Shown here: in pieces, positions 1 to 4,519 of the stretch | Numbering within the stretch: position 1 is the stretch's first letter | Layout: each line of letters starts with the position of its first letter | From: an uncultured cyanobacterium | GTDB lineage: Bacteria > Cyanobacteriota > Cyanobacteriia > Cyanobacteriales > Geitlerinemataceae | Length of the DNA stretch: 6,517 nt | Reading direction: 5' to 3' | NCBI GenBank assembly: GCA_937121005.1 | Contig: CAKZKB010000462.1 | Coordinates: 1-6,517 of the forward strand | The notes under the pieces: generated by a model | What the model saw: the letters and a program-made list of their open reading frames with translations, nothing else | What the model was told of the DNA's origin: nothing | Databases searched by the model: none | Position numbers and translations under genes: made by a program

Positions 1-66
1 AACCGACAGCGATCGACCCGCCCGAGGGGCAGCCGAAGCCACGCAAAACGATTAATTCCGGCTCGG

Positions 67-95
67 TTGCCGCGACGCTGCAAATAGACTACACT
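67..95 (+). promoter_or_regulatory. Probable promoter of the tRNA-Ser gene
   Basis: TTGCCG at 67-72 (4 of 6 matches to TTGACA) and TACACT at 90-95 (4 of 6 to TATAAT) are separated by exactly 17 bp. Transcription would begin near 102, a few bases before the tRNA at 108, which suits a short processed 5' leader. The spacing and position support the call; the boxes themselves are only moderate matches. Confidence 0.45.
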
Positions 96-107
96 AGCAG
101 AGTACCC

Positions 108-193
108 GGAGAGGTGGCAGAGTGGTCGATTGCGTCCGACTTGAAATCGGAAGAGGCCAAAAACCTCCGGGAGTTCGAATCTCCCCCTCTCCG
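108..193 (+). tRNA. tRNA-Ser (anticodon UGA)
   Basis: The complete cloverleaf can be folded by eye. The acceptor stem GGAGAGG (108-114) pairs with CCTCTCC (186-192), with G193 as discriminator. The anticodon stem TCCGA/TCGGA (135-139 and 147-151) closes loop CTTGAAA, giving anticodon TGA at 142-144, which reads UCA and other UCN serine codons. A long variable arm with GAGG/CCTC pairing (153-156 and 164-167) is the class II hallmark of tRNA-Ser. The T arm is GGGAG-TTCGAAT-CTCCC (169-185). The 3' CCA is not encoded (193 is followed by CTTTTT) and must be added enzymatically. The five T bases at 195-199 may help end transcription. Confidence 0.97.
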
Positions 194-197
194 CTTT

Positions 198-1031
198 TTA
201 ATTTGGATGCTCCACCTGGAAAACATTGCTGTAAAGATTGGCAATAATTTGCTTGCCTTCTTGGGTTAAATTCAGGTAGGCGATCGCGTTTTTAATGTAG
301 CGATGCACCACGTTCCAGTAAAATTTAGGATAGCCTTGGCGCAAATCGCCGGGGTTGTTGTAACCTAAGCCTTTATTGGTTCCCGTTTCCTCAAATTCGT
401 AGAACAGGGCGCTAATTTTTTGTAAGTAGCGCGGATCGCTAAGCTGGCCGATTAAATCCGAGGCCCGTACTAATCCTGGATAGCCTTTGGTGTCTTGATG
501 GTCTTCTCCAGCCGGAACCGGAAATCGGGTCAATTCCATACTAACCTGAATCGCTTCGGCATCGATCAGTTTGTGACCGCCGAAGCGTTCGCTAATAAAT
601 AGTTTACCGCGATCGACGTGGTAGGGAGTCAGCGCCGCATCGCTAGCACCGGGGGGCAACATCACCATTGTATCGTCAATCCCCGTCGCGTAGAGGCGCT
701 TTTCGTTATCGTCTTGGCGACAAACCCCTTTGACGTAACCAATGTCGTGGCAGAGTAAAGCAATGGTAAAATGCAACCAGTCTTCGCAAGAAACGCCCCC
801 TTCGCGAATATGTTTGCCGCGCAACAGTTCTTGTCCGACCAGGGTGACAAAGATGGTATGCTCGACATTGTGGTAGAGCGCGTCGCTGTTGGCAATATTT
901 TCGAGCGCCATGCCCCCCGCCCAGGCGATAATATCAGCATAGTCGGATTTGTAGCCACCGTAAGTGCGATGGTAGGCAGCTTGTAACTGGGGGACAAAGG
1001 CATCAATTAGCAGTTGGGTGGCATTAAACAT
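198..1031 (-). CDS. HD-domain metal-dependent phosphohydrolase
   Basis: Predicted 277-residue cytosolic enzyme of the HD superfamily, which hydrolyses phosphoester bonds with metal ions held by His and Asp. Visible metal-ligand candidates are H54 and H58 in YHNVEH, the H95-D96 doublet in CHDIGY, and D192 in RASDLIGQ. The HNxxH...HD...D order resembles cyclic-nucleotide phosphodiesterases, but the substrate cannot be told from the sequence. No sensor, membrane or GGDEF domain is present. The start at 1031 is chosen because AAGGA (plus-strand TCCTT at 1040-1044) lies 8 nt upstream. The same frame stays open to an ATG at 1169, but those 46 residues are Arg/Ser-rich translation of promoter and palindrome DNA. 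The gene converges on tRNA-Ser, with its stop only 4 bp from the tRNA end. It is likely monocistronic. Confidence 0.88.
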   Translation of the reverse strand: MFNATQLLIDAFVPQLQAAYHRTYGGYKSDYADIIAWAGGMALENIANSDALYHNVEHTIFVTLVGQELLRGKHIREGGVSCEDWLHFTIALLCHDIGYVKGVCRQDDNEKRLYATGIDDTMVMLPPGASDAALTPYHVDRGKLFISERFGGHKLIDAEAIQVSMELTRFPVPAGEDHQDTKGYPGLVRASDLIGQLSDPRYLQKISALFYEFEETGTNKGLGYNNPGDLRQGYPKFYWNVVHRYIKNAIAYLNLTQEGKQIIANLYSNVFQVEHPN

Positions 1032-1064
1032 TCTGCCCGTCCTTAGCGAGAACTGGTATCTTAT

Positions 1065-1092
1065 AGTATACGGCAGTTTTGAACGCCGTCGA
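1065..1092 (-). promoter_or_regulatory. Probable promoter of the HD phosphohydrolase gene
   Basis: On the minus strand TCGACG (1092-1087; 4 of 6 matches to the -35 consensus) and TATACT (1070-1065; 5 of 6 to the -10) are spaced by 16 bp. This predicts a start near 1058 and a leader of about 27 nt that contains the AAGGA ribosome-binding site. An overlapping TATAAG (1065-1060) is a second possible -10. This promoter also argues against the upstream ATG at 1169, which would lie outside the transcript. Confidence 0.45.
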
Positions 1093-1106
1093 TCGATTCG
1101 GGAGCG

Positions 1107-1131
1107 TCGATCGCTACCGGCTAGCGATCGA
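1107..1131. repeat. 10-bp perfect palindrome in the divergent intergenic region
   Basis: TCGATCGCTA (1107-1116) and TAGCGATCGA (1122-1131) are perfect inverted copies around a CCGGC spacer. It lies between the minus-strand hydrolase promoter and a plus-strand TATAGT box at 1137. It could be an operator or simply a cluster of HIP1-like sequence, which is common in this DNA. Confidence 0.5.
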
Positions 1132-1136
1132 TAGGG

Positions 1137-1142
1137 TATAGT
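1137..1142 (+). promoter_or_regulatory. Possible -10 box of a candidate small RNA
   Basis: TATAGT matches the -10 consensus at 5 of 6 positions. No good -35 box lies 16-18 bp upstream; that region is the palindrome 1107-1131, so an activator or another sigma factor would be needed. The predicted start is near 1149, just before the structured stretch described next. Confidence 0.3.
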
Positions 1143-1148
1143 CCCACT

Positions 1149-1240
1149 GCGATCGGGTTGGAAACGCACCGACCCAAACCTGGTACGTTCCAGGGACGAG
1201 GTTTGTCAGCTATGGAGTCTTAGTGGACTAAGAATTTTTC
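1149..1240 (+). ncRNA. Candidate structured small RNA or terminated leader
   Basis: A compact series of RNA folds ends in a terminator-like hairpin with no open reading frame over it. First, GGGTTGG and CCGACCC (within about 1155-1175) form a 7-bp stem with one G-U pair around loop AAACGCA. Second, AAACC-TGG pairs with CCA...GGTTT (about 1177-1206). Third, TCTTAG/CTAAGA (1218-1233) is followed by a T-rich run. A -10-like TATAGT lies at 1137-1142. The GGAAAC motif at the stem-loop recalls the loop motif described for cyanobacterial Yfr2-type RNAs, but I recall this from memory and the match is partial. It could instead be an attenuated leader for the gene at 1381. Confidence 0.4.
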
Positions 1241-1243
1241 TTT
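1218..1243 (+). terminator. Possible intrinsic terminator of the candidate small RNA
   Basis: TCTTAG (1218-1223), loop TGGA and CTAAGA (1228-1233) form a perfect 6-bp stem followed by ATTTTTCTTT. The stem is A/T-rich and so weak. Its position between two divergently transcribed genes makes sense only if something short is transcribed from the 1140s. Confidence 0.4.
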
Positions 1244-1273
1244 CAACCTGTAGCAGCGATACAATTGTTGAAA
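1241..1273. repeat. 7-bp inverted repeat upstream of the PspA-like gene
   Basis: TTTCAAC (1241-1247) and GTTGAAA (1267-1273) are perfect inverted half-sites with centres 26 bp apart, upstream of the -10-like box at 1314. This is a candidate operator for the gene at 1381. Nothing identifies the regulator. Confidence 0.3.
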
Positions 1274-1313
1274 TTTGGGACATCCTTGAAAACCCTCGGC
1301 GCGATCGATGGTG

Positions 1314-1319
1314 TATAGT
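1314..1319 (+). promoter_or_regulatory. Possible -10 box for the PspA-like gene
   Basis: TATAGT matches TATAAT at 5 of 6 positions and lies 61 bp before the ATG. The best -35-like hexamer, TTGAAA at 1286-1291, is 22 bp away, too far for a standard promoter. The box is therefore weak unless an activator helps. The leader includes GGAG at 1367-1370, 10 nt before the ATG at 1381. Confidence 0.3.
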
Positions 1320-1380
1320 AGAACCAAGCTCCTCAACGAGTGGCCAGCGAGCGAGTTTCCGTCATTGGAGACCAAAACTC

Positions 1381-2100
1381 ATGAAAAAAGCACTGTACTG
1401 GTTAATGGGCGAAAAGGCCGGACGGGCCATGGTCGGAACCTGGAACTGGCTGTGGGGGATCCCCGTCGAGTCCGGCGGTAAAATTGCCGTCGAAGTGGCC
1501 GAAGAGTCCCTGCGATCGATGCAAGCATCGGTTCAACAGCTAGCAACCGCCGTCGCTACCCAAGTCGCCGCCTACGAACGAGCCAAACAAAAATACCAAG
1601 AAAAAGCCGCCGCCATGCAGCGCTACGAACAGCAAGCGATGCTGGCCCAACAGACAGGAAACGAACCGGCTGCTCGCTTGGCCATGTCTAAAGCGATCCA
1701 GATTGAAAAACTGTTACCGCAACTCGAAGCGCAAGTCAACAAAGCCGAAGAATTTGTCAACGCTTCTAAAGACCGACTCGATCGCGAGCGCATGAAGCTC
1801 GAATCGTTCAAAATGGACATGGAAAACATGAAAGACATGGCCGAAATCAACGAAGCCCTCGGCGTGTTGACCAAAGCCAACAACGACCTGAGTATCGACT
1901 CGGCGCGATCGCAATTCGAGCAAGCCAAAAATGCCGTCGAACGTCGCGGCCTCAAAGAAGAAGCCCTGGCCGAACTCTCGGAAAACCCCACCGAAAAACT
2001 CAACGCCGACCTAGAACGCATGACCATAGACGACGAAGTTTCCCGTCGCCTGCAAATGCTCGGCAACGCCTCTCCTAAATCCCTACCCGAAGACAACTAA
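1381..2100 (+). CDS. PspA/IM30-family coiled-coil protein
   Basis: Predicted 239-residue protein that is mostly long alpha helix. Family knowledge: PspA and IM30/Vipp1 proteins bind and protect the cytoplasmic or thylakoid membrane, often as large oligomers. In the sequence, residues 1-30 are hydrophobic and amphipathic with a Trp cluster (W21, W23, W25), a plausible membrane-binding helix. Residues about 35-195 are heptad-rich and charged, with stretches such as LARLAMSKA-like and DRLDRERMKLE segments typical of the family. The C-terminal tail (about 200-239) is acidic and probably disordered. No signal peptide or membrane span is seen. GGAG at 1367-1370 supports the ATG. It is a divergent paralogue, not canonical Vipp1, whose N-terminus reads differently. 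It is probably a single-gene unit with a repeat immediately downstream. Confidence 0.75.
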   Translation: MKKALYWLMGEKAGRAMVGTWNWLWGIPVESGGKIAVEVAEESLRSMQASVQQLATAVATQVAAYERAKQKYQEKAAAMQRYEQQAMLAQQTGNEPAARLAMSKAIQIEKLLPQLEAQVNKAEEFVNASKDRLDRERMKLESFKMDMENMKDMAEINEALGVLTKANNDLSIDSARSQFEQAKNAVERRGLKEEALAELSENPTEKLNADLERMTIDDEVSRRLQMLGNASPKSLPEDN

Positions 2101-2102
2101 AC

Positions 2103-2149
2103 GTCAGTCGCTTCGCTCCAGTTCAGAATTCAGAGTTCAGAATTCAGAG
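2103..2149 (+). repeat. Left copy of an inverted repeat pair: 18-bp cap plus TTCAGAR heptads
   Basis: The cap GTCAGTCGCTTCGCTCCA (2103-2120) is the exact reverse complement of 4414-4431. After one base come four heptads TTCAGAA/TTCAGAG alternating (2122-2149). The right-hand copy has the same cap and also four heptads, but starts with the G form. Heptad arrays of this type match the short tandemly repeated repetitive sequences known in cyanobacteria. Confidence 0.85.
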
Positions 2150-2160
2150 TTTAGCAATTG

Positions 2161-2216
2161 TAAACCTCTGTCTAAAGACCACCAGGTTTAGGTAAGGAAA
2201 GTATCCTATCCTTTTT
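2161..2216 (+). terminator. Weak hairpins ahead of the pstS-like gene, possible terminator
   Basis: TAAACCT (2161-2167) pairs with AGGTTTA (2184-2190), with GTCT/AGAC nested inside. AAGGA (2194-2198) pairs with TCCTT (2209-2213), followed by further T bases. Either could end transcription from the upstream PspA-like gene. The second stem is only 5 bp with a 10-nt loop, so confidence is low. Confidence 0.25.
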
Positions 2217-2243
2217 GACAGAAGCGGCTTGTATCCCTAACAT
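2215..2243 (+). promoter_or_regulatory. Promoter for the PstS-like gene
   Basis: A perfect TTGACA (2215-2220) is followed after exactly 17 bp by TAACAT (2238-2243; 4 of 6 matches). The predicted start near 2250 leaves only about 10 nt before the ATG at 2260. The TTG of this -35 box is also an in-frame possible start codon, but it cannot be both promoter and start on the same transcript. I see no Pho-box-like tandem repeats here. Confidence 0.55.
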
Positions 2244-2259
2244 TCTCGGTCACTGTATT

Positions 2260-3177
2260 ATGGCGCAACGAAACGGCCCGCCTCCCATTGTTTTTATCCT
2301 CCTGTTTCTGCTACTAGCAGGTGGGGGCTACTGGTGGTTTTTCATGCGATCGCCCGCCCCAGAAATCACGTCCGGATCGCCGGGTACGCCTCCGCCACCG
2401 ACCAACAATACCAATACTGGAAATACAGGCGGGACAGCATTTCCAGCCCCCGACTCCGTCCCCGGCGGAACCACCGTGCGCCTCACGGGCTCGACTAGCA
2501 TGGTGACGATCAACCAAAATCTCAAACAAGCCTTCGAGAGCAAATTTCCCAATACAATTGTTGCTGCCAGTGCGGGCGGATCGGATAAAGGCATCGAAGC
2601 CCTACTCGCCGGGACGGCCGACGTGGCCGCCGTTTCCCGGCCCCTCACCTCCCAAGAACAGGGTCAAGGACTGGTCGCAGTTCCCGTGGCCCAAGATCGG
2701 ATCGCCCTCGTGGTGGGTATTAACAACCCCTTCACCGGAAGCCTCACCTCGCAGCAGGTTAAACAAATTTTTCAAGGGCAAATTACCAACTGGTCGGAAG
2801 TGGGCGGACCCGACGCAACCATCCAAGTCATCAACCGGCCGCCTGTAAGCGGGACGCGGCAAGCCTTTCAGGAAATGGTACTCAACGGTGAAGAGTTTGG
2901 GAATACTCCTAATATCACCACCTTAGAGCGAGATGCTACCACGCCCATGCTGCAACAGTTGGGGCAAAATGGTATCGGCTACGCCACCTACGCCCAAGTG
3001 GCCAACCAGCAAACCGCGCGATCGCTCCCCATTGACGGCCAACTTCCCAACAGCCCCGACTATCCCTTCCAGCGTCCTCTCTTTTACGTCTACAAAGAAC
3101 CCGCCACCCCCGCTGCCCAGGCCTTTCTCGGTTACGCTTTATCTCCCGAAGGTCAACAAGCACTTGTTGGCCAGTAG
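2260..3177 (+). CDS. Membrane-anchored PstS/SphX-like phosphate-binding protein
   Basis: A 305-residue substrate-binding protein of the PstS-like periplasmic-binding fold, expected outside the cytoplasmic membrane. Residues 9-28 are one hydrophobic segment ending in YWWFF with no lipobox or clear cleavage site, so it may stay as an anchor. Residues about 31-70 are a Pro/Thr/Asn/Gly-rich linker. The binding domain runs from about 72 to 305, with GSTSM (77-81), AGGSDKGIEALLAGTADVAA (105-124), QVKQIFQGQITNW (166-178) and NRPPVSGTRQAF (192-203). The SGT and nearby Arg correspond to anion-binding loops in PstS. The position of E. coli PstS D56 reads SRP (126-128), as I recall for many PstS/SphX-type proteins. 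No permease or ATPase genes are adjacent. The ATG is preferred over an in-frame TTG at 2215, which lies in the -35 box. There is no clear Shine-Dalgarno. Confidence 0.85.
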   Translation: MAQRNGPPPIVFILLFLLLAGGGYWWFFMRSPAPEITSGSPGTPPPPTNNTNTGNTGGTAFPAPDSVPGGTTVRLTGSTSMVTINQNLKQAFESKFPNTIVAASAGGSDKGIEALLAGTADVAAVSRPLTSQEQGQGLVAVPVAQDRIALVVGINNPFTGSLTSQQVKQIFQGQITNWSEVGGPDATIQVINRPPVSGTRQAFQEMVLNGEEFGNTPNITTLERDATTPMLQQLGQNGIGYATYAQVANQQTARSLPIDGQLPNSPDYPFQRPLFYVYKEPATPAAQAFLGYALSPEGQQALVGQ

Positions 3178-3269
3178 GGGAGTTGGGGAATTGGGGAATT
3201 AGGGGATTGGGGGATTAGGGAGATGGGGAGACAAGGGGACAAGGGGACAATGGGACAAGGGGACAAGGA
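3177..3269 (+). repeat. G-run octamer repeats, G-quadruplex candidate
   Basis: Octamers of the forms GGGGAATT and GGGGACAA follow the stop codon of the PstS-like gene. Runs of three or more G occur at 3177-3180, 3185-3188, 3193-3196, 3202-3205, 3209-3213, 3218-3220, 3225-3228, 3235-3238, 3243-3246, 3252-3254 and 3259-3262, mostly with spacers of 3-6 nt. The first G of the first run belongs to the TAG stop. The G-rich strand is the mRNA-like strand. Confidence 0.85.
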
Positions 3270-3279
3270 GAAATTAATA

Positions 3280-3329
3280 TTCATCCTTCATCCTTCCAAG
3301 TTCATCCTTTACTATCCTCTTTCATCCTT
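3280..3329 (+). repeat. TCATCCT degenerate repeats
   Basis: Units of TTCATCCT and variants (TCATCCTTC, TTCATCCTT, CTATCCTC, TTCATCCTTG) make up this stretch between the G-run octamers and the ACCT heptads. The array is imperfect and has no coding potential. Confidence 0.65.
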
Positions 3330-3330
3330 G

Positions 3331-3436
3331 AAACCTCGCACCTCGTACCTCAAACCTAAAACCTAAAACCTAATACCTCACTCATACCTCGCACCTCAGA
3401 CCTCATACCTAAAACCTAAAACCTAATACCTCATTC
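3331..3436 (+). repeat. ACCTNNN heptad array (STRR type) directly upstream of the Hpt gene
   Basis: Heptads ACCTCGC, ACCTCGT, ACCTAAA, ACCTAAT and ACCTCA variants fill this stretch. A 30-bp block of four heptads plus two bases occurs twice (3354-3383 and 3407-3436) with a single difference (C3381 against T3434), 53 bp apart. The array ends 6 bp before the ATG at 3443, so it forms the leader of that gene. A shorter array of the same family lies in the opposite orientation just after the gene (4304-4342). Confidence 0.85.
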
Positions 3437-3442
3437 AAAACA

Positions 3443-4306
3443 ATGGCTAACGAAGAAATCGTCCGGTTTTTCATTGAAGAGGGCAAAGAACACCTCGACA
3501 CCCTCGAGCAAGGTTTGCTAGCCTTACCCGAAGCGGTGAAAGATGCCGAACGGGTCAACGAAATGTTTCGCGCGGCTCACTCGGTCAAAGGGGGAGCGGC
3601 TATGCTCGGTTTTAGCAGCATTCAAACGGTATCGCACCGATTAGAAGACTATTTTAAGATTCTCAAGGAAAATCCTGTTAAGGTCGATCGCAAGCTAGAA
3701 AACCTATTTCTAAAAGGGTTAGATGCCCTGCGCGACTTGATGGAGCGCTTGCAAAGTCCCGACGGCTTGCAACAAAAAGATGCCGATCGCGTCATGAAAG
3801 AGGTCGAACCTGTTTTTGGCGATCTCAAAGCTCATCTAGAAGCACTAGCCGGCGGTGGAGCATTGCCCGCCGATTTCACTGCCAAAGTTTTAGGCATCCT
3901 CAAAGAAATGCTTGACTTGTTCAAGGGCGAAGACAGCACGGCAAATCGCAAGCAGTTACAGCAAAAATGCCACGATTTAGCCGATTTAGCCAAAGAATTA
4001 GATACCTGGAAAAGCGTCCTTGCTGCCGCCAAAGGAACCATCGGCAATACCAACATTCCCTACCGCATTCTCGCTCCCGTTGTCATTAAAGAAATCAAGC
4101 AAGCCAGCGAAACTCTAGACAGCGATCCGGAAGCAAAAGTCGCTCCTAGCACGAGTTTACAACAACTCAAAAAACTCGATGCGGCCGCTTGGGCGCAAAC
4201 GGTTCTCATCAGCGCAGAACCCAAATCCGCCGCTCAGACGATCGCCAAAGCCTTTAACAAAAAGCAGATCGCCCAGTTGGTTCAATTGTTGCAAAAAGCG
4301 GTGTGA
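3443..4306 (+). CDS. Stand-alone Hpt (histidine phosphotransfer) protein
   Basis: A 287-residue cytosolic protein. Residues about 1-130 form an Hpt helical bundle of the CheA P1 kind, with phospho-acceptor H46 in AAHSVKGGAAMLGF (44-57). Hpt domains relay phosphate between response-regulator receivers or from a kinase. No kinase ATPase, CheW or receiver domain follows. Residues about 140-287 are helical, Lys/Ala/Leu-rich and of no family I recognise. The ATG has no Shine-Dalgarno because the leader is a heptad repeat array. The TGA stop lies in the first unit of the downstream array, so the repeat may have set the C-terminus. It could be a degenerate CheA-like protein that lost its kinase part, but cyanobacteria are known to carry separate Hpt proteins. 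Its partners are not in the window. Confidence 0.85.
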   Translation: MANEEIVRFFIEEGKEHLDTLEQGLLALPEAVKDAERVNEMFRAAHSVKGGAAMLGFSSIQTVSHRLEDYFKILKENPVKVDRKLENLFLKGLDALRDLMERLQSPDGLQQKDADRVMKEVEPVFGDLKAHLEALAGGGALPADFTAKVLGILKEMLDLFKGEDSTANRKQLQQKCHDLADLAKELDTWKSVLAAAKGTIGNTNIPYRILAPVVIKEIKQASETLDSDPEAKVAPSTSLQQLKKLDAAAWAQTVLISAEPKSAAQTIAKAFNKKQIAQLVQLLQKAV

Positions 4307-4342
4307 GGTACGAGGTACGAGGGGTGAGGTGTGAGGTACGAG
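4304..4342 (-). repeat. Inverted ACCTNNN heptad array after the Hpt gene
   Basis: GAGGTAC, GAGGTGT and related units (reverse complement of ACCTCGT/ACCTC forms) begin in the TGA stop codon of the Hpt gene and run to about 4342. They belong to the array family at 3331-3436 but in opposite orientation, so the Hpt gene sits between inverted arrays. Confidence 0.75.
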
Positions 4343-4383
4343 CGATTGATGTGCGGTCGTTGGGGTACGTGCTCGCAGTCAAA

Positions 4384-4431
4384 ATTCTGAACTCTGAATT
4401 CTGAACTCTGAATTGGAGCGAAGCGACTGAC
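4384..4431 (-). repeat. Right copy of the inverted repeat pair
   Basis: Read on the minus strand, the cap (4431-4414) is identical over 18 bp to 2103-2120 and is followed by four TTCAGAR heptads (about 4412-4385). Together with the left copy it brackets 2.3 kb holding the PstS-like and Hpt genes. Its outer edge abuts the -35 box of the next gene. Confidence 0.85.
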
Positions 4432-4432
4432 C

Positions 4433-4461
4433 TCGACACATTCCCCAAATGCTGCTATACT
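4433..4461 (+). promoter_or_regulatory. Strong promoter of the STAS gene
   Basis: TCGACA (4433-4438; 5 of 6 matches) and TATACT (4456-4461; 5 of 6) are separated by 17 bp, with TGC (4453-4455) before the -10 giving an extended -10 element. The predicted start is near 4468. It begins immediately after the right-hand repeat, so transcription of the STAS gene should be independent of the Hpt gene. Confidence 0.65.
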
Positions 4462-4488
4462 TAAATGTCAATCTGAAAATCGATCGCC

Positions 4489-4494
4489 GGAGGA
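4489..4494 (+). promoter_or_regulatory. Shine-Dalgarno that points to an ATT start at 4502
   Basis: GGAGGA is an excellent ribosome-binding site. It lies 7 nt before ATT at 4502 but 25 nt before the first conventional start, TTG at 4520. No in-frame ATG or GTG exists between the promoter and 4520. The spacing therefore favours ATT, which would add six residues (M-PEPLN). Confidence 0.55.
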
Positions 4495-4519
4495 CGTTAC
4501 CATTCCCGAGCCACTAAAC

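Noticed and set aside
3..270. Plus-strand open frame from the left edge that reads through the tRNA
   Set aside because: It crosses the whole tRNA-Ser gene and part of the hydrolase gene in antisense. The other frames stop at 55 and 87, so 1-107 shows no supportable gene end.
1032..1169. 46-residue N-terminal extension of the HD phosphohydrolase
   Set aside because: It has no ribosome-binding site, translates the promoter and palindrome into an Arg/Ser-rich run, and lies upstream of the predicted transcript start. The ATG at 1031 has AAGGA at good spacing.
1149..1240. Riboswitch for the PspA-like gene
   Set aside because: No known aptamer core is recognisable, and the terminator lies about 140 bp before the gene. 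I kept the more general small RNA or leader call.
1623..2096. 157-codon minus-strand frame opposite the PspA-like gene
   Set aside because: It is a Ser/Arg-rich antisense shadow of a clear coiled-coil gene, with no promoter or ribosome-binding site.
2215..2259. TTG start for the PstS-like gene
   Set aside because: The TTG is part of a perfect TTGACA -35 box with a 17-bp-spaced -10, and the extra residues do not look like a signal-peptide N-terminus.
2558..2848. Alternative-frame proteins inside the PstS-like gene
   Set aside because: They are Pro/Arg-rich shadows. Conserved binding-protein motifs lie in the main frame throughout.
3177..3436. CRISPR array
   Set aside because: The repeats are 7-8 bp tandem units and one 30-bp duplicate. 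There are no regular spacers and no cas genes.
2103..4431. Complete transposon or insertion sequence
   Set aside because: The inverted ends are bracketing repeats, but there is no transposase and no flanking target-site duplication that I can see.
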